A stretch of DNA of 64,000 nucleotides from Burkholderia gladioli (GTDB taxonomy: Bacteria > Pseudomonadota > Gammaproteobacteria > Burkholderiales > Burkholderiaceae): the NCBI RefSeq assembly GCF_000959725.1, contig NZ_CP009322.1, positions 124,001-188,000 on the forward strand, written 5' to 3'. Under the pieces are notes generated by a model, which was not told the DNA's origin, made no database searches, and saw only the letters and a program-made list of their open reading frames with translations. The position numbers were made by a program, and so were the translations under genes. Below are positions 54,791 to 64,000 of this stretch, in pieces (within the stretch, counting starts at the first letter, position 1; each line of letters starts with the position of its first letter).

Positions 54791-55915
54791 TCAGAGCGAA
54801 GGCGGATGGCCTGGCGAGCCGTCGTGCGTCGCCGCGTCGAGCAGCTCGGCCGCCGCGATTTCCGCGGCTTCGGCTGTTTCCCCCGGCACCTCCGCCGCCG
54901 CGCCCCCTTTCTCCCGATACGCCGCCGGCGTCGCCCCGAATTGCTTGCGGAACTCGCGCCCGAGATGCGAGGCATCGGAGAAGCCGCAACTGGTGGCGAT
55001 GTCGGCCACGGTGCGATCCGAGCTGGTCAGCAGCCACGCGGCGGTGCGCAGCCGGACCTGCTTGGCGAAGGCCTGAGGGCTCTTGCCGGTTTCCGCCTTG
55101 AACAGCCGCTCGAGCTGCCGGGCCGACAGATCCAGCTTGCAGGCCAGCTCGTCGAGCGGCAGCGCGCGCCCGACATGCTGCTCCATCAGCAGGATCGCGC
55201 GCTTGACCTTCGGGTGCGTGGCCGGCTCCAGCCCCGGCGGATGCGGCTGCGGGGCGTTGCCCTTCTGCATCTCGCCCACCAGCAGGATGCGCAGCGCCTT
55301 CTGCACGGTGGCGTGATCGAAGTGGCGCAGCAGGATCGCGGCGGCCACGTCGATCGAGGCGCGCCCGCCCGAGCAGGTGATGCGGCGCCGGTCGATCACG
55401 AACAGCCGGTCGGCGATCAGCCGCTCGGCGTCGACGTTCGGGAAGCGCTCGATGAAATCCCAGTAGTGGAACCAGCTCACGCAGATCCGGTGCGCGTCCA
55501 GCACGCCGGCACGCATCAGCGCGAACACGCCGGTGCAGATCCCCACCACGTTGGCGCCGCCCTCGGCCGCGCGCCGGATGAACTGCAGCGCCTCGGGGCT
55601 CGCCTGCGGCCCGGAATGCAGCAGCCCGCCCACCACCACCACGTAGTCGTAAGGCTCGCCGCCGGCGTCGAAGGTCTCCCAGGGCGTGATCTGGATCCCG
55701 CAACTGGCGCGCACCGGCGCCAGCGTGTCGCCGATCACGCTCCAGGCGCAGCGCACCGGCTTGCTGTAGTCGCCGTCGTCGGCCGACAGCCGCAGCATGT
55801 CGACGAAGCCGGAAAAGGCGGTCAGCGTGAAATTCGGCAGCAGCACGATGCCGAAGCGCAGCCGGGTGGGGGCCGGGTCGGCGGAGAGGAGCGAGGCGGG
55901 CAGGTCGGGCGTCAT
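54791..55915 (-). CDS. GlxA-family AraC-type regulator, SouR-like
   Basis: 374 residues from MTPDLPASLL; the frame to 56086 is discounted. DJ-1/PfpI domain about 20-215 (IVLLPNFTLTAFSGFVDMLRLSADDGDY, VVGICTGVFALMRAGVLD), AraC HTH about 245-345 (LDELACKLDLSARQLERLFKAETGKSP, CGFSDASHLGREFRKQFGATP), then an Ala/Glu-rich tail. Divergent from sdaA-soxBDAG. In Pseudomonas a regulator of this architecture, SouR, activates sarcosine catabolism genes, which fits this position. Confidence 0.9.
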   Translation of the reverse strand: MTPDLPASLLSADPAPTRLRFGIVLLPNFTLTAFSGFVDMLRLSADDGDYSKPVRCAWSVIGDTLAPVRASCGIQITPWETFDAGGEPYDYVVVVGGLLHSGPQASPEALQFIRRAAEGGANVVGICTGVFALMRAGVLDAHRICVSWFHYWDFIERFPNVDAERLIADRLFVIDRRRITCSGGRASIDVAAAILLRHFDHATVQKALRILLVGEMQKGNAPQPHPPGLEPATHPKVKRAILLMEQHVGRALPLDELACKLDLSARQLERLFKAETGKSPQAFAKQVRLRTAAWLLTSSDRTVADIATSCGFSDASHLGREFRKQFGATPAAYREKGGAAAEVPGETAEAAEIAAAELLDAATHDGSPGHPPSL

Positions 55916-56179
55916 TGCAGCGTGTTCAGGGAAAGCGAGAAGCCGGGGGCGCCCCGGCCGGTGGCGGCGCCCCGTGTGTCGAGCGTCGCCGATCGCCGGC
56001 GGGCGGACTTGCGTTTTTCCGTCGCGAATCATCGCCAAAACGCACAATCCGGCCCCGCCGGCGCCGGGGTGGCGGCGGCATCCCACTTCGATGCCGGTTT
56101 TGTTCTATCGGCGGATTTTACGCTTTGATGTACTGACGCCATTGTCCAATCCCCGCGTTTCCACCGGAGAAGCTCCCAG

Positions 56180-57565
56180 ATGAACGTCAGCGTTTTCGAT
56201 CTGTTCAAGATCGGCATCGGCCCGTCGAGCTCGCACACGGTCGGCCCGATGATCGCGGCATGCCGGTTCGCCTCGCATGTCGAGGACGCCAACCTGCTGG
56301 CCTTCGTGCGGCGCGTGCGGGTCGAGCTGTACGGCTCGCTCGGCGCCACCGGCAAGGGCCACGGCACCGACAAGGCGGTCCTGCTGGGCCTGGAAGGGCA
56401 CCTGCCCGACCTGATCGACCCGGACCTGATCGAGCCTCGCCTGAAGGCGATCCGCGCCGAGAAGACCCTCTGCCTGCTGGGTCGGCGCTCGGTGCGCTTC
56501 GAGGAGAAGGAGGACATCGGCTTCTACCGCCGCATGATGGCCGGCACCAGCGTGGTCCACCCGAACGGGATGCGCTTCCAGGCCTTCGACGAGAACGGCC
56601 AGTTGCTGGTGGAGAAGGAGTATTACTCGGTCGGCGGCGGCTTCGTGGTGAACCGCGACGGCGACCGCGTCAACGGCGTGCGCGCGGCGGCCGAGGTGCC
56701 GTACCCGTTCCGCACCGGCGACGACCTGCTGCGCGCGAGCCGCGAGAGCGGCCTGTCGATCGCCGAGCTGACCTTCCGCAACGAATGCGCGCTGCGCCCG
56801 GCCGAGGAAGTGCGTGCCGGCCTGCTGGCGATCTGGAACACCATGGCGGCCTGCGTCGAGCGCGGCTGCAAGGTGGAGGGCGAACTGCCGGGCCCGATGC
56901 GCGTGAAGCGCCGCGCCGCCGAGCTTTACCACCGCCTGCGCAACCGCTCCGAGGAATCGCTGCGCGATCCGCTGTCGATGCTCGACTGGGTCAATCTCTA
57001 CGCGATGGCCGTCAACGAGGAGAACGCCGCGGGCGGGCGCGTGGTGACGGCCCCCACCAACGGCGCGGCCGGCGTGATCCCGGCGGTGCTGCACTACTAC
57101 GTGAAGTTCGTGCCGGGCTCCAACGAGCAGGGAATCATCGACTTCCTGCTGACCGCCGCCGCGATCGGGATCATCTACAAGGAAACCGCCTCCATCTCGG
57201 GCGCCGAGGTGGGCTGCCAGGGCGAGGTGGGGGTGGCCTGCTCGATGGCCGCCGCCGCGCTGGCGGCCGTGATGGGCGGCAACCCCGACCAGGTCGAGAA
57301 CGCCGCCGAGATCGGCATGGAGCACAACCTCGGCATGACCTGCGACCCGGTGGGCGGGCTGGTGCAGATCCCCTGCATCGAGCGCAACGCGATGGGCGCG
57401 ATCAAGGCGCTGAACGCCTCGCGCATGGCGCTCAAGGGCGACGGCACGCATTACGTGTCGCTCGACTCGGTGATCAAGACCATGCGCGAGACCGGCGCCG
57501 ACATGAAGACGAAATACAAGGAAACGTCCCGCGGCGGCCTCGCCGTGAACGTCATCGAGTGCTAA
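56180..57565 (+). CDS. sdaA: L-serine dehydratase (Fe-S, one-chain type)
   Basis: 461 residues. N-terminal [13 protein letters not shown] and the beta domain, then the alpha domain with the iron-sulfur cysteines in [40 protein letters not shown]. Converts L-serine to pyruvate and ammonia. It is first in an operon with sarcosine oxidase: glycine from sarcosine plus the methylene-THF product can be made into serine by GlyA (not in the window), then removed by this enzyme. Starts 264 bp from the divergent SouR-like gene. Confidence 0.96.
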   Translation: MNVSVFDLFKIGIGPSSSHTVGPMIAACRFASHVEDANLLAFVRRVRVELYGSLGATGKGHGTDKAVLLGLEGHLPDLIDPDLIEPRLKAIRAEKTLCLLGRRSVRFEEKEDIGFYRRMMAGTSVVHPNGMRFQAFDENGQLLVEKEYYSVGGGFVVNRDGDRVNGVRAAAEVPYPFRTGDDLLRASRESGLSIAELTFRNECALRPAEEVRAGLLAIWNTMAACVERGCKVEGELPGPMRVKRRAAELYHRLRNRSEESLRDPLSMLDWVNLYAMAVNEENAAGGRVVTAPTNGAAGVIPAVLHYYVKFVPGSNEQGIIDFLLTAAAIGIIYKETASISGAEVGCQGEVGVACSMAAAALAAVMGGNPDQVENAAEIGMEHNLGMTCDPVGGLVQIPCIERNAMGAIKALNASRMALKGDGTHYVSLDSVIKTMRETGADMKTKYKETSRGGLAVNVIEC

Positions 57566-57581
57566 AGGAAGGTACCTGGAA

Positions 57582-58826
57582 ATGAGCCGCTACTCCGTAT
57601 TCAGCCTGTTCCGCAACGGCCTGTCGTACCACGAGAACTGGGAACGCCAGTGGAAGAGCCCCGAACCGAAGAAGGAATACGACGTGGTGATCGTCGGCGG
57701 CGGCGGGCACGGCCTGGCCACCGCCTACTACCTCGCCAAGGAGCACGGCATCACCAACGTGGCGATCCTCGAGAAGGGCTGGATCGGCGGCGGCAACACC
57801 GCGCGCAACACCACCATCGTGCGCTCGAACTATCTGTGGGACGAATCGGCCGGCCTCTATGAAAAGGCCATGAAGCTCTGGGAAGGGCTTTCGCAGGACC
57901 TCAACTACAACGTCATGTTCAGCCAGCGCGGCGTGATGAACCTCGCGCACACGCTGCAGGACGTGCGCGACACGCAGCGCCGCGTCAACGCCAACCGCCT
58001 GAACGGGGTGGATGCCGAGTTCCTCACGCCAGCGCAGATCAAGGAAATCGAGCCGACCATCAACCTGAACAGCCGCTACCCGGTGCTGGGCGCCTCGATC
58101 CAGCGGCGCGGCGGCGTGGCCCGCCACGACGCGGTGGCCTGGGGCTTCGCGCGCGGCGCCGACCGCGCCGGCGTGGACATCATCCAGAACTGCCAGGTGG
58201 TCGGCATCCGCCGCGACGGCGACCGCGTGACCGGCGTCGATACCGTCAAGGGCTTCATCAAGGCCAAGAAGGTGGCGGTGGTGGCGGCCGGCAACACCAC
58301 CACGCTGGCCGACATGGCCGGCGTGCGCCTGCCGATCGAGAGCCACCCGCTGCAGGCGCTGGTGTCCGAGCCGATAAAGCCGGTGGTCAACACGGTGGTG
58401 ATGTCGAACGCGGTGCACGCCTACATCAGCCAGTCCGACAAGGGGGATCTCGTGATCGGCGCCGGCATCGACCAATACACCGGCTTCGGCCAGCGCGGCA
58501 GCTTCCAGATCATCGAGGGCACGCTGGAGGCGATCGTCGAGATGTTCCCGGTGTTCTCACGCGTGCGCATGAACCGCCAGTGGGGCGGCATCGTCGACGT
58601 CTCGCCCGACGCCTGCCCGATCATCAGCAAGACCGACGTCAAGGGCCTCTATTTCAACTGCGGCTGGGGCACCGGCGGCTTCAAGGCCACGCCCGGCTCG
58701 GGCTGGTGCTACGCGCACACCATCGCGCGCGACGAACCGCATCCGCTGAACGCGCCCTTCGCGCTGGACCGCTTCTACAGCGGCCACCTGATCGACGAGC
58801 ACGGCGCTGCCGCCGTCGCCCACTGA
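57582..58826 (+). CDS. soxB: Sarcosine oxidase subunit beta
   Basis: 414 residues. FAD-binding motif [23 protein letters not shown] (34-56), and the characteristic N-terminus [24 protein letters not shown] and [19 protein letters not shown]. Heterotetrameric sarcosine oxidase beta holds FAD and the covalent FMN, and oxidises the N-methyl group of sarcosine. 16 bases after sdaA, so co-transcribed. The length equals known SoxB. Confidence 0.97.
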   Translation: MSRYSVFSLFRNGLSYHENWERQWKSPEPKKEYDVVIVGGGGHGLATAYYLAKEHGITNVAILEKGWIGGGNTARNTTIVRSNYLWDESAGLYEKAMKLWEGLSQDLNYNVMFSQRGVMNLAHTLQDVRDTQRRVNANRLNGVDAEFLTPAQIKEIEPTINLNSRYPVLGASIQRRGGVARHDAVAWGFARGADRAGVDIIQNCQVVGIRRDGDRVTGVDTVKGFIKAKKVAVVAAGNTTTLADMAGVRLPIESHPLQALVSEPIKPVVNTVVMSNAVHAYISQSDKGDLVIGAGIDQYTGFGQRGSFQIIEGTLEAIVEMFPVFSRVRMNRQWGGIVDVSPDACPIISKTDVKGLYFNCGWGTGGFKATPGSGWCYAHTIARDEPHPLNAPFALDRFYSGHLIDEHGAAAVAH

Positions 58827-58851
58827 GCCACCACCACGAGGAGAACCGAAC

Positions 58852-59145
58852 ATGCTGCTGATCAACTGCCCGTGGTGCGGACCGCGTGCCGAATCCGAAT
58901 TCTCGTGCGGCGGCGAGGCCGATATCGCCCGCCCGCTCGACACCGACGCGCTGTCGGACCGCGAATGGGGCGACTACCTGTTCATGCGCGAGAACCCGCG
59001 CGGCGTGCATCGCGAGCAATGGCTGCACACGCAAGGCTGCCGCCGCTGGTTCAAGGCGACGCGCGATACGGTGAGCTACGAAATCCAGGGCTACGAGACG
59101 TTCGGCGTGCCCGCACACGACGCACAAGAGGGCAACACCAAATGA
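58852..59145 (+). CDS. soxD: Sarcosine oxidase subunit delta
   Basis: 97 residues. The zinc-binding N-terminus LINCPWCGPRAESEFSCGGEA holds C6, C9 and C19, with YLFMRENPRGVHREQWLHTQGCRRWF after it, typical of SoxD. It is a structural, zinc-containing subunit. Its stop overlaps the soxA start by 4 bases. Confidence 0.96.
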   Translation: MLLINCPWCGPRAESEFSCGGEADIARPLDTDALSDREWGDYLFMRENPRGVHREQWLHTQGCRRWFKATRDTVSYEIQGYETFGVPAHDAQEGNTK

Positions 59146-62100
59146 GCCAGAAAGACCGCCTCGGCGCGGGTGGCCGGATCAACCGCGCGATTCCGCTGAC
59201 CTTCACGTTCAACGGCCGCACCTACCAGGGTTTCCAGGGCGACACGCTGGCCTCGGCGCTGCTCGCCAACGGCGTGCACTTCGTGGCGCGCAGCTTCAAG
59301 TACCACCGCCCGCGCGGCATCGTGACGGCCGACGTGGCCGAGCCGAACGCGGTGGTGCAACTGGAGACCGGCGCCTACACGGTGCCGAACGCGCGCGCCA
59401 CCGAGATCGAGCTGTACCAGGGGCTGGTGGCCTCGAGCGTCAACGCGGTGCCCTCGCTCGAGCACGACCGCATGGCGATCAACCAGAAGTTCGCGCGCTT
59501 CATGCCGGCCGGCTTCTACTACAAGACCTTCATGTGGCCGCGCAAGTTCTGGCCCAAGTACGAGGAGAAGATCCGCGAGGCGGCCGGCCTGGGCAAGGCG
59601 CCCGAGGCGCTCGACGCCGATCGCTACGACAAGCAGTTCGCGCATTGCGACGTGCTGGTGGTGGGCGGCGGGCCCACGGGCCTGGCGGCCGCGCATGCGG
59701 CGGCGGTTAGCGGCGCGCGCGTGATCCTGGTCGACGACCAGCGCGAGCTGGGCGGCAGCCTGCTGTCCTGCCGCGCCGAGATCGACGGCCGGCCCGCACT
59801 GCAATGGGTCGAGAAGATCGAGGGCGAACTGGCCAAGCTGCCCGACGTGAAGATCCTCACGCGCAGCACCGCCTTCGGCTACCAGGACCACAATCTCGTC
59901 ACCATCACCCAGCGCCTGACCGAGCACCTGCCGGTGTCGATGCGCAAGGGCAGCCGCGAGCTGCTGTGGAAGGTCCGCGCCAAGCGCGTGATCCTCGCCA
60001 CCGGCGCGCAGGAGCGGCCGATCGTGTTCGGCAACAACGACCTGCCGGGCGTGATGCTGGCCGGCGCGGTGTCGACCTACGTGAACCGCTACGGCGTGCT
60101 GCCGGGCCGCGAGGCGGTGGTGTTCACCAACAACGACCGCGGCTACCAGGCCGCGCTGGACCTCAAGGCGCACGGCGCCAAGGTCACCGTGGTGGATTCG
60201 CGCGCGGCCGGCAACGGCGCGCTGCCGGCCGCCGCCAAGCGGCACGGCATCGCGGTGCTGAACGGCTCGGTGGTCACCAGCGCGAGCGGCAAGCTGCGCG
60301 TGCAATCGGTGGAGGTGGCCAGCTACGCGAACGGCAAGGTGGGCGCGCGCGGCGCCACGCTGTCCTGCGACCTGCTGGCGATGTCGGGCGGCTACAGCCC
60401 GGTGCTGCACCTGTTCGCGCAATCGGGCGGCAAGGCCCACTGGCATGACGAGAAGGCCTGCTTCGTGCCGGGCAAGGCGATGCAGCCCGAAACCAGCATC
60501 GGCGCGGCGGCCGGCGAGTTCTCGCTGGCGCGCGGCCTGCGCCTGGCGGTCGACGCCGGCGTGGACGCGGCCAAGGCGGCCGGCTTCAACGCCGCCCAGC
60601 GCCCCGTCGCGCCGCAGGCGACCGACGCCGCCGAGGCGCCGCTCGAGCCGCTCTGGCTGGTCGGCAGCGGCGAGCAGGTGACGCGCGGGCCGAAGCGCTT
60701 CGTCGATTTCCAGAACGACGTGGGCGCGGCCGATATCCTGCTGGCGGCGCGCGAGGGCTTCGAGTCGGTCGAGCACGTCAAGCGCTACACGGCGATGGGC
60801 TTCGGCACCGATCAGGGCAAGCTCGGCAACATCAACGGCATGGCGATCCTGGCGCAGGCGCTCGGCAAGACCATTCCCGAAACCGGCACCACCACCTTCC
60901 GGCCCAATTACACGCCGGTCACCTTCGGCACCTTCGCGGGCCGCGAGCTCGGCGATTTCCTCGATCCGATCCGCAAGACCTGCATCCACGAATGGCATGT
61001 CGAGCACGGCGCGCTGTTCGAGGACGTCGGCAACTGGAAGCGCCCCTGGTACTTCCCGAGGAACGGCGAGGACCTGCACGCGGCGGTGGCGCGCGAGTGC
61101 CTGGCGGTGCGCAACAGCGTCGGCATCCTCGATGCCTCGACGCTCGGCAAGATCGACATCCAGGGCCCGGACTCGGTCAAGCTGCTGAACTGGATGTACA
61201 CCAACCCCTGGGGCAAGCTCGAGGTGGGCCGCGCCCGCTACGGGCTGATGCTCGACGAGAACGGCATGGTGTTCGACGACGGCGTGACGGTGCGCCTGGG
61301 CGAGCAGCACTACATGATGACCACCACCACCGGCGGCGCCGCGCGCGTGCTGACCTGGATGGAGCGCTGGCTGCAGACCGAATGGCCCGACATGAAGGTG
61401 CGCCTGTCGTCGGTGACGGACCACTGGGCCACCTTCGCGGTGGTCGGCCCGAACAGCCGCAAGGTGGTGCAGAAGGTCTGCCAGGACATCGACTTCGCCA
61501 ACGCGGCCTTCCCGTTCATGAGCTATCGCGACGGCACCGTGGCGGGCGCCAGGGCGCGCGTGATGCGGATCAGCTTCTCGGGCGAGCTGGCCTATGAAGT
61601 CAACGTGCCGGCCAATGCGGGGCGCGCGGTGTGGGAGGCGATCATGGCCGCCGGCGCCGAGTTCGACATCACGCCCTACGGCACCGAAACCATGCACGTG
61701 CTGCGCGCCGAGAAGGGCTACATCATCGTCGGCCAGGACACCGACGGCTCGATCACGCCGCACGACCTCGGCATGAGCGGCCTGGTGGCGAAATCGAAGG
61801 ACTTCCTGGGCCGGCGCTCGCTGTCGCGCTCGGATACCACCAAGTCCAACCGCAAGCAGTTCGTCGGCTTGCTGACCGACGACCCGGCCACCGTGCTGGA
61901 GGAAGGTGGCCAGATCGTCGAGCCCAATGCCGCGGCCAACGCCGAGGGGCTGACGCCGATGATCGGCCACGTCACCTCCAGCTACTACAGCCCGATCCTC
62001 AAGCGCTCGATCGCGCTGGCGGTGGTGAAGGGCGGCCTGAGCAAGATGGGCGAGTCGGTGGCGATCTCGCTGGCCAACGGGCGCAAGATCAACGCCAGGA

Positions 62101-62153
62101 TCACGAGCCCGGTTTTCTATGACACCGAAGGGGTACGTCAGAATGTGGAATGA
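59142..62153 (+). CDS. soxA: Sarcosine oxidase subunit alpha
   Basis: 1003 residues from MSQKDRLGAGG; earlier in-frame ATGs are overlapped by soxD. Domains: N-terminal ferredoxin-like 2Fe-2S-fold (about 20-110, FTFNGRTYQGFQGDTLASALLANGV), FAD/NAD oxidoreductase (CDVLVVGGGPTGLAAAHAAAVSG, about 170-570), and C-terminal aminomethyltransferase domains (about 610-1000; CIHEWHVEHGALFEDVG, SFSGELAYEVNV) that transfer the methyl carbon to tetrahydrofolate. Acts with SoxBDG to make glycine, 5,10-methylene-THF and H2O2. Confidence 0.97.
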   Translation: MSQKDRLGAGGRINRAIPLTFTFNGRTYQGFQGDTLASALLANGVHFVARSFKYHRPRGIVTADVAEPNAVVQLETGAYTVPNARATEIELYQGLVASSVNAVPSLEHDRMAINQKFARFMPAGFYYKTFMWPRKFWPKYEEKIREAAGLGKAPEALDADRYDKQFAHCDVLVVGGGPTGLAAAHAAAVSGARVILVDDQRELGGSLLSCRAEIDGRPALQWVEKIEGELAKLPDVKILTRSTAFGYQDHNLVTITQRLTEHLPVSMRKGSRELLWKVRAKRVILATGAQERPIVFGNNDLPGVMLAGAVSTYVNRYGVLPGREAVVFTNNDRGYQAALDLKAHGAKVTVVDSRAAGNGALPAAAKRHGIAVLNGSVVTSASGKLRVQSVEVASYANGKVGARGATLSCDLLAMSGGYSPVLHLFAQSGGKAHWHDEKACFVPGKAMQPETSIGAAAGEFSLARGLRLAVDAGVDAAKAAGFNAAQRPVAPQATDAAEAPLEPLWLVGSGEQVTRGPKRFVDFQNDVGAADILLAAREGFESVEHVKRYTAMGFGTDQGKLGNINGMAILAQALGKTIPETGTTTFRPNYTPVTFGTFAGRELGDFLDPIRKTCIHEWHVEHGALFEDVGNWKRPWYFPRNGEDLHAAVARECLAVRNSVGILDASTLGKIDIQGPDSVKLLNWMYTNPWGKLEVGRARYGLMLDENGMVFDDGVTVRLGEQHYMMTTTTGGAARVLTWMERWLQTEWPDMKVRLSSVTDHWATFAVVGPNSRKVVQKVCQDIDFANAAFPFMSYRDGTVAGARARVMRISFSGELAYEVNVPANAGRAVWEAIMAAGAEFDITPYGTETMHVLRAEKGYIIVGQDTDGSITPHDLGMSGLVAKSKDFLGRRSLSRSDTTKSNRKQFVGLLTDDPATVLEEGGQIVEPNAAANAEGLTPMIGHVTSSYYSPILKRSIALAVVKGGLSKMGESVAISLANGRKINARITSPVFYDTEGVRQNVE

Positions 62154-62778
62154 AACGCGCAACCAGTCCTCGGTGGCCTCGCAGGCGGCCGGCCCGCGGC
62201 TCGAATCGCCGCTGATCGGCGCCCAGGACGTGCTCAAGCCCCACCAGGCCCGCGCCTCGCAGAAGTTCCAGCTGCGCGAGCGGCCCTTCCTCGATCTCGT
62301 CAACGTGCGCGGCGAGTTGTCGGATCCGGCCTTCGTGGAGGCCTTCGAGCGCGTGGTCGGCTGCCGGCCGCCGGCCAGGCCGAACACGGTGGCGCGCGGC
62401 GCCGACTACGACGTGCTCTGGCTCGGTCCCGACGAGTGGCTGGTGCGCTCGAACGGGCCGGTGGCCGCCGGCCTGCTGGAAGGCAAGCTGGCGCCGGCGC
62501 TGGTCGGGCTGTACGCGGCCGCGGTCGATATCGGCAGCGGCTACACGGTGCTGGAGATCAGCGGCGAACGCGTGCGCGACGTGCTCGCGCGCGGCTGCCC
62601 GCTGGACCTGCATCCGCGCCTGTTCGGCGTCGGCCAATGCGCGCAGAGCCACTACTTCAAGGCCTCGCTGACCCTGCTGCCGACCGGCGAGCAGAGCTAC
62701 GACCTGGTGATCCGCCGCAGCTTCGCCGACTACTTCTGCCGGATCATGCTCGACGCCGCGGCGCCGCTGGTCTCATGA
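62143..62778 (+). CDS. soxG: Sarcosine oxidase subunit gamma
   Basis: 211 residues from MWNETRNQSS, with GAAGGGG about 10 bases upstream; an in-frame ATG at 62119 lies inside soxA with no ribosome-binding site. SoxG family pattern with a GCV-T-like core (DVLWLGPDEWLVRSNGP; VDIGSGYTVLEISGERVRDVLARGCPLDLHPRLF). It overlaps soxA by 11 bases and the next gene by 4, indicating a tightly coupled operon. Confidence 0.95.
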   Translation: MWNETRNQSSVASQAAGPRLESPLIGAQDVLKPHQARASQKFQLRERPFLDLVNVRGELSDPAFVEAFERVVGCRPPARPNTVARGADYDVLWLGPDEWLVRSNGPVAAGLLEGKLAPALVGLYAAAVDIGSGYTVLEISGERVRDVLARGCPLDLHPRLFGVGQCAQSHYFKASLTLLPTGEQSYDLVIRRSFADYFCRIMLDAAAPLVS

Positions 62779-63290
62779 AGCCGGTCGACGATCCGTTCGC
62801 GGCGCTCGGTACTGCCCGCGCCAAGGGGCGCGGCTGGAGCGTGTTCATCGAGGAGCTGAAGGTGCCGGCGCGGATCGGCATCCACGCGCACGAGCACGAG
62901 GCGCCGCAGCCGATCGTGATCGACGCGCGGCTCGGCTATCGCTGCGAGCCGGTCGAGCAGGGCGCGATCGGCTTCGTCGACTACGACGGCTACTGCACGC
63001 GCGTCGCCGCCTGGCTCGCGCACAAGCCGCATACGCGCCTGCTCGAGACGCTGGTGGTCGAGCTGGCGGCGCTGTCCTTCGAGGAATGGCCGGCGCTGGA
63101 AGCGGTCACGCTGTCGATGCACAAGCCGAAGATCCGGCCCGGCACGCGGCGCGTCGGTGTCGAGCTGGACTGGACGCGGGCCGATTACCTGGCCTGGCGC
63201 GAGGCGGTCGAGGCGCGTCGGCGCGGGGCGGGCATCGCTGCGCGGGTGGGCGGCACGGGAAGTCTCGGCGCGGACTTCACCGCGCATTGA
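62775..63290 (+). CDS. Dihydroneopterin aldolase-like protein in the sox operon
   Basis: 171 residues; ATGA overlap with soxG. The FolB-type core is visible: VFIEELKVPARIGIHAHEHEAPQPIVIDARLGYRC at 22-57 and TRLLETLVVELAALSFEEWPALEAVTLSMHKPKI at about 90-123. The folate link with THF-dependent sarcosine oxidase is suggestive: it may maintain the folate or pterin pool when sarcosine is used. Whether it has true dihydroneopterin aldolase activity is unknown. The N- and C-terminal tails exceed the usual FolB length (about 120). Confidence 0.85.
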   Translation: MKPVDDPFAALGTARAKGRGWSVFIEELKVPARIGIHAHEHEAPQPIVIDARLGYRCEPVEQGAIGFVDYDGYCTRVAAWLAHKPHTRLLETLVVELAALSFEEWPALEAVTLSMHKPKIRPGTRRVGVELDWTRADYLAWREAVEARRRGAGIAARVGGTGSLGADFTAH

Positions 63291-63320
63291 GCGGCGCTCG
63301 CGCCGGCGGGCTTGCCGGCA

Positions 63321-63578
63321 TCAGTGCGCGGCGAGCCGGCTCGACTGGCTTTCGAGTTCGCGCAGGCGCGCGACGATGTCGTCGAGCTGGGTGCGCTCGG
63401 CATCCTGCAGGCCGCCGCGTGCCAGCACCGCCTCGAGCCGTGCGAGCCAGAGGGCGATTCGAGCCGGCTCGCCGGGCGTGAGCCGCGCCACCAGTTGCTC
63501 GAGCGTGGACAGGTCGGCCTCGATGGCCGTCGGTGCTGCGTCGTCCGTTGCTGAGTCCTCGTTACGATCGCCTGGCAT
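63321..63578 (-). CDS. Small helical hypothetical protein
   Basis: 85 residues from MPGDRNED; GAGG lies upstream. The first 25 residues are acidic and probably disordered. Residues 25-80 are predicted helical (IEADLSTLEQLVARLTPGEPARIALWLARLEAVLARGGLQDAERTQLDDIVARLRELES), possibly a coiled coil. No domain recognised; convergent with the sox operon. Confidence 0.6.
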   Translation of the reverse strand: MPGDRNEDSATDDAAPTAIEADLSTLEQLVARLTPGEPARIALWLARLEAVLARGGLQDAERTQLDDIVARLRELESQSSRLAAH

Positions 63579-63807
63579 GGTGTCCTCGGTCTGTTGCTGG
63601 GTTGGCGCCTCGATGGTGATCGGCGCCGCGTCGCGGGACCGGTCTCTCAGGCCGGCAAGACGATGCCCGGCCGTGGCCGGGCATTCGCGACATTGTGGTC
63701 GAAGCGGATGACGCTGGCGAGACACGCGAGCGAAAAACGGCCCGAATGTCCCCTCCAGTGCGTCATCCTCATCCTGTCATCGCCATTGCATCGTTGCGCG
63801 GGCGTGC

Positions 63808-64000
63808 TCAGTGATGGTCCTTGTTGCGCATCGCATCCTTCGCGGCGTCCTTGACGTCGCCATAACCCTTGCGGGCCTCGCCCTCGGCCTGCTGGAGATC
63901 GCCCTTGACCTCCTGCTTGGTATTGCCGGTGGCCTTGCCGACCGCCTCGTTGACCTTGCCCTTCACTTGCTCGGCCGTGCCCTTGATGTGTTCCTTGTTC
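63808..64000 (-). CDS. CsbD-family stress-response protein (start at the window edge)
   Basis: The minus frame reads NKEHIKGTAEQVKGKVNEAVG, then KATGNTKQEVKGDLQQAEGEARKGYGDVKDAAKDAMRNKDHH to a stop at 63808-63810. The final plus-strand base would be the third base of an ATG, so the start codon probably straddles the edge and only one or two bases are missing. CsbD proteins are small hydrophilic, helical stress proteins. Confidence 0.9.
   Translation of the reverse strand, partial: NKEHIKGTAEQVKGKVNEAVGKATGNTKQEVKGDLQQAEGEARKGYGDVKDAAKDAMRNKDHH

Noticed and set aside
59091..62387. 1098-codon minus-strand open frame
   Set aside because: Antisense shadow of soxA in GC-rich codons; Arg/His/Ala/Leu composition, no recognisable domain.

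Overview
The base composition is very high in GC, and the gene content is typical of a soil- or plant-associated Burkholderia: an ESPR-type trimeric autotransporter, Gram-negative ABC importers, several GlxA/AraC regulators and a tetrahydrofolate-linked sarcosine oxidase. The metabolic and accessory flavour suggests a secondary chromosome. Genus and replicon are inferred from protein families; no rRNA or marker gene is present.

Layout. 1-2046 (minus): 5' part of a trimeric autotransporter adhesin with a 180-bp repeated stalk. 2909-6055: di-iron-like protein, small protein, NADPH-FMN reductase, pyrrolidone-carboxylate peptidase. 6626-10820 (plus): choline/glycine betaine ABC importer with a GbdR-like regulator between permease and binding protein. 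10900-17154: Asp/Asn hydroxylase, divergent MarR/MFS pair, Tat-type secreted unknown, GNAT, DUF899, membrane protein. 17160-25096 (minus): GlxA-type regulator and a complete tetronate (D-erythronate/L-threonate) catabolic operon. 25195-28838: secreted hydrolase, small DMT protein, GNAT, XRE-cupin regulator and a candidate CNF1/BLF1-like deamidase. 28872-36534: sugar ABC importer, GH42 beta-galactosidase and a divergent LacI regulator. 36879-41807: tripartite EmrAB/NodT-type efflux operon and TetR. 42045-45353: two secreted TIM-barrel-like proteins, the second with a broken signal-peptide region. 45378-48282: divergent RpiR regulator and gamma-glutamyltransferase. 48587-51230: lipoprotein, two low-complexity proteins and an anchored unknown. 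51390-54639: GntR, proline-racemase-family enzyme and an orphan amino-acid binding protein. 54791-63290: SouR-like regulator divergent from sdaA-soxBDAG plus a dihydroneopterin-aldolase-like gene. The window ends in a small coiled-coil protein and a CsbD protein.

How it fits together. The betaine importer and the sarcosine oxidase/serine dehydratase operon, 45 kb apart, are the entry and exit of choline/betaine catabolism (betaine, dimethylglycine, sarcosine, glycine, serine, pyruvate); the demethylases between them are not in the window. The tetronate operon and the GH42 locus are self-contained carbon-scavenging modules with their own regulators. The most interesting unassigned items are the CNF/BLF1-like protein, the three-module Cys-repeat glycosidase-like protein beside a frameshifted neighbour, and several paired operator-like repeats in divergent promoters.
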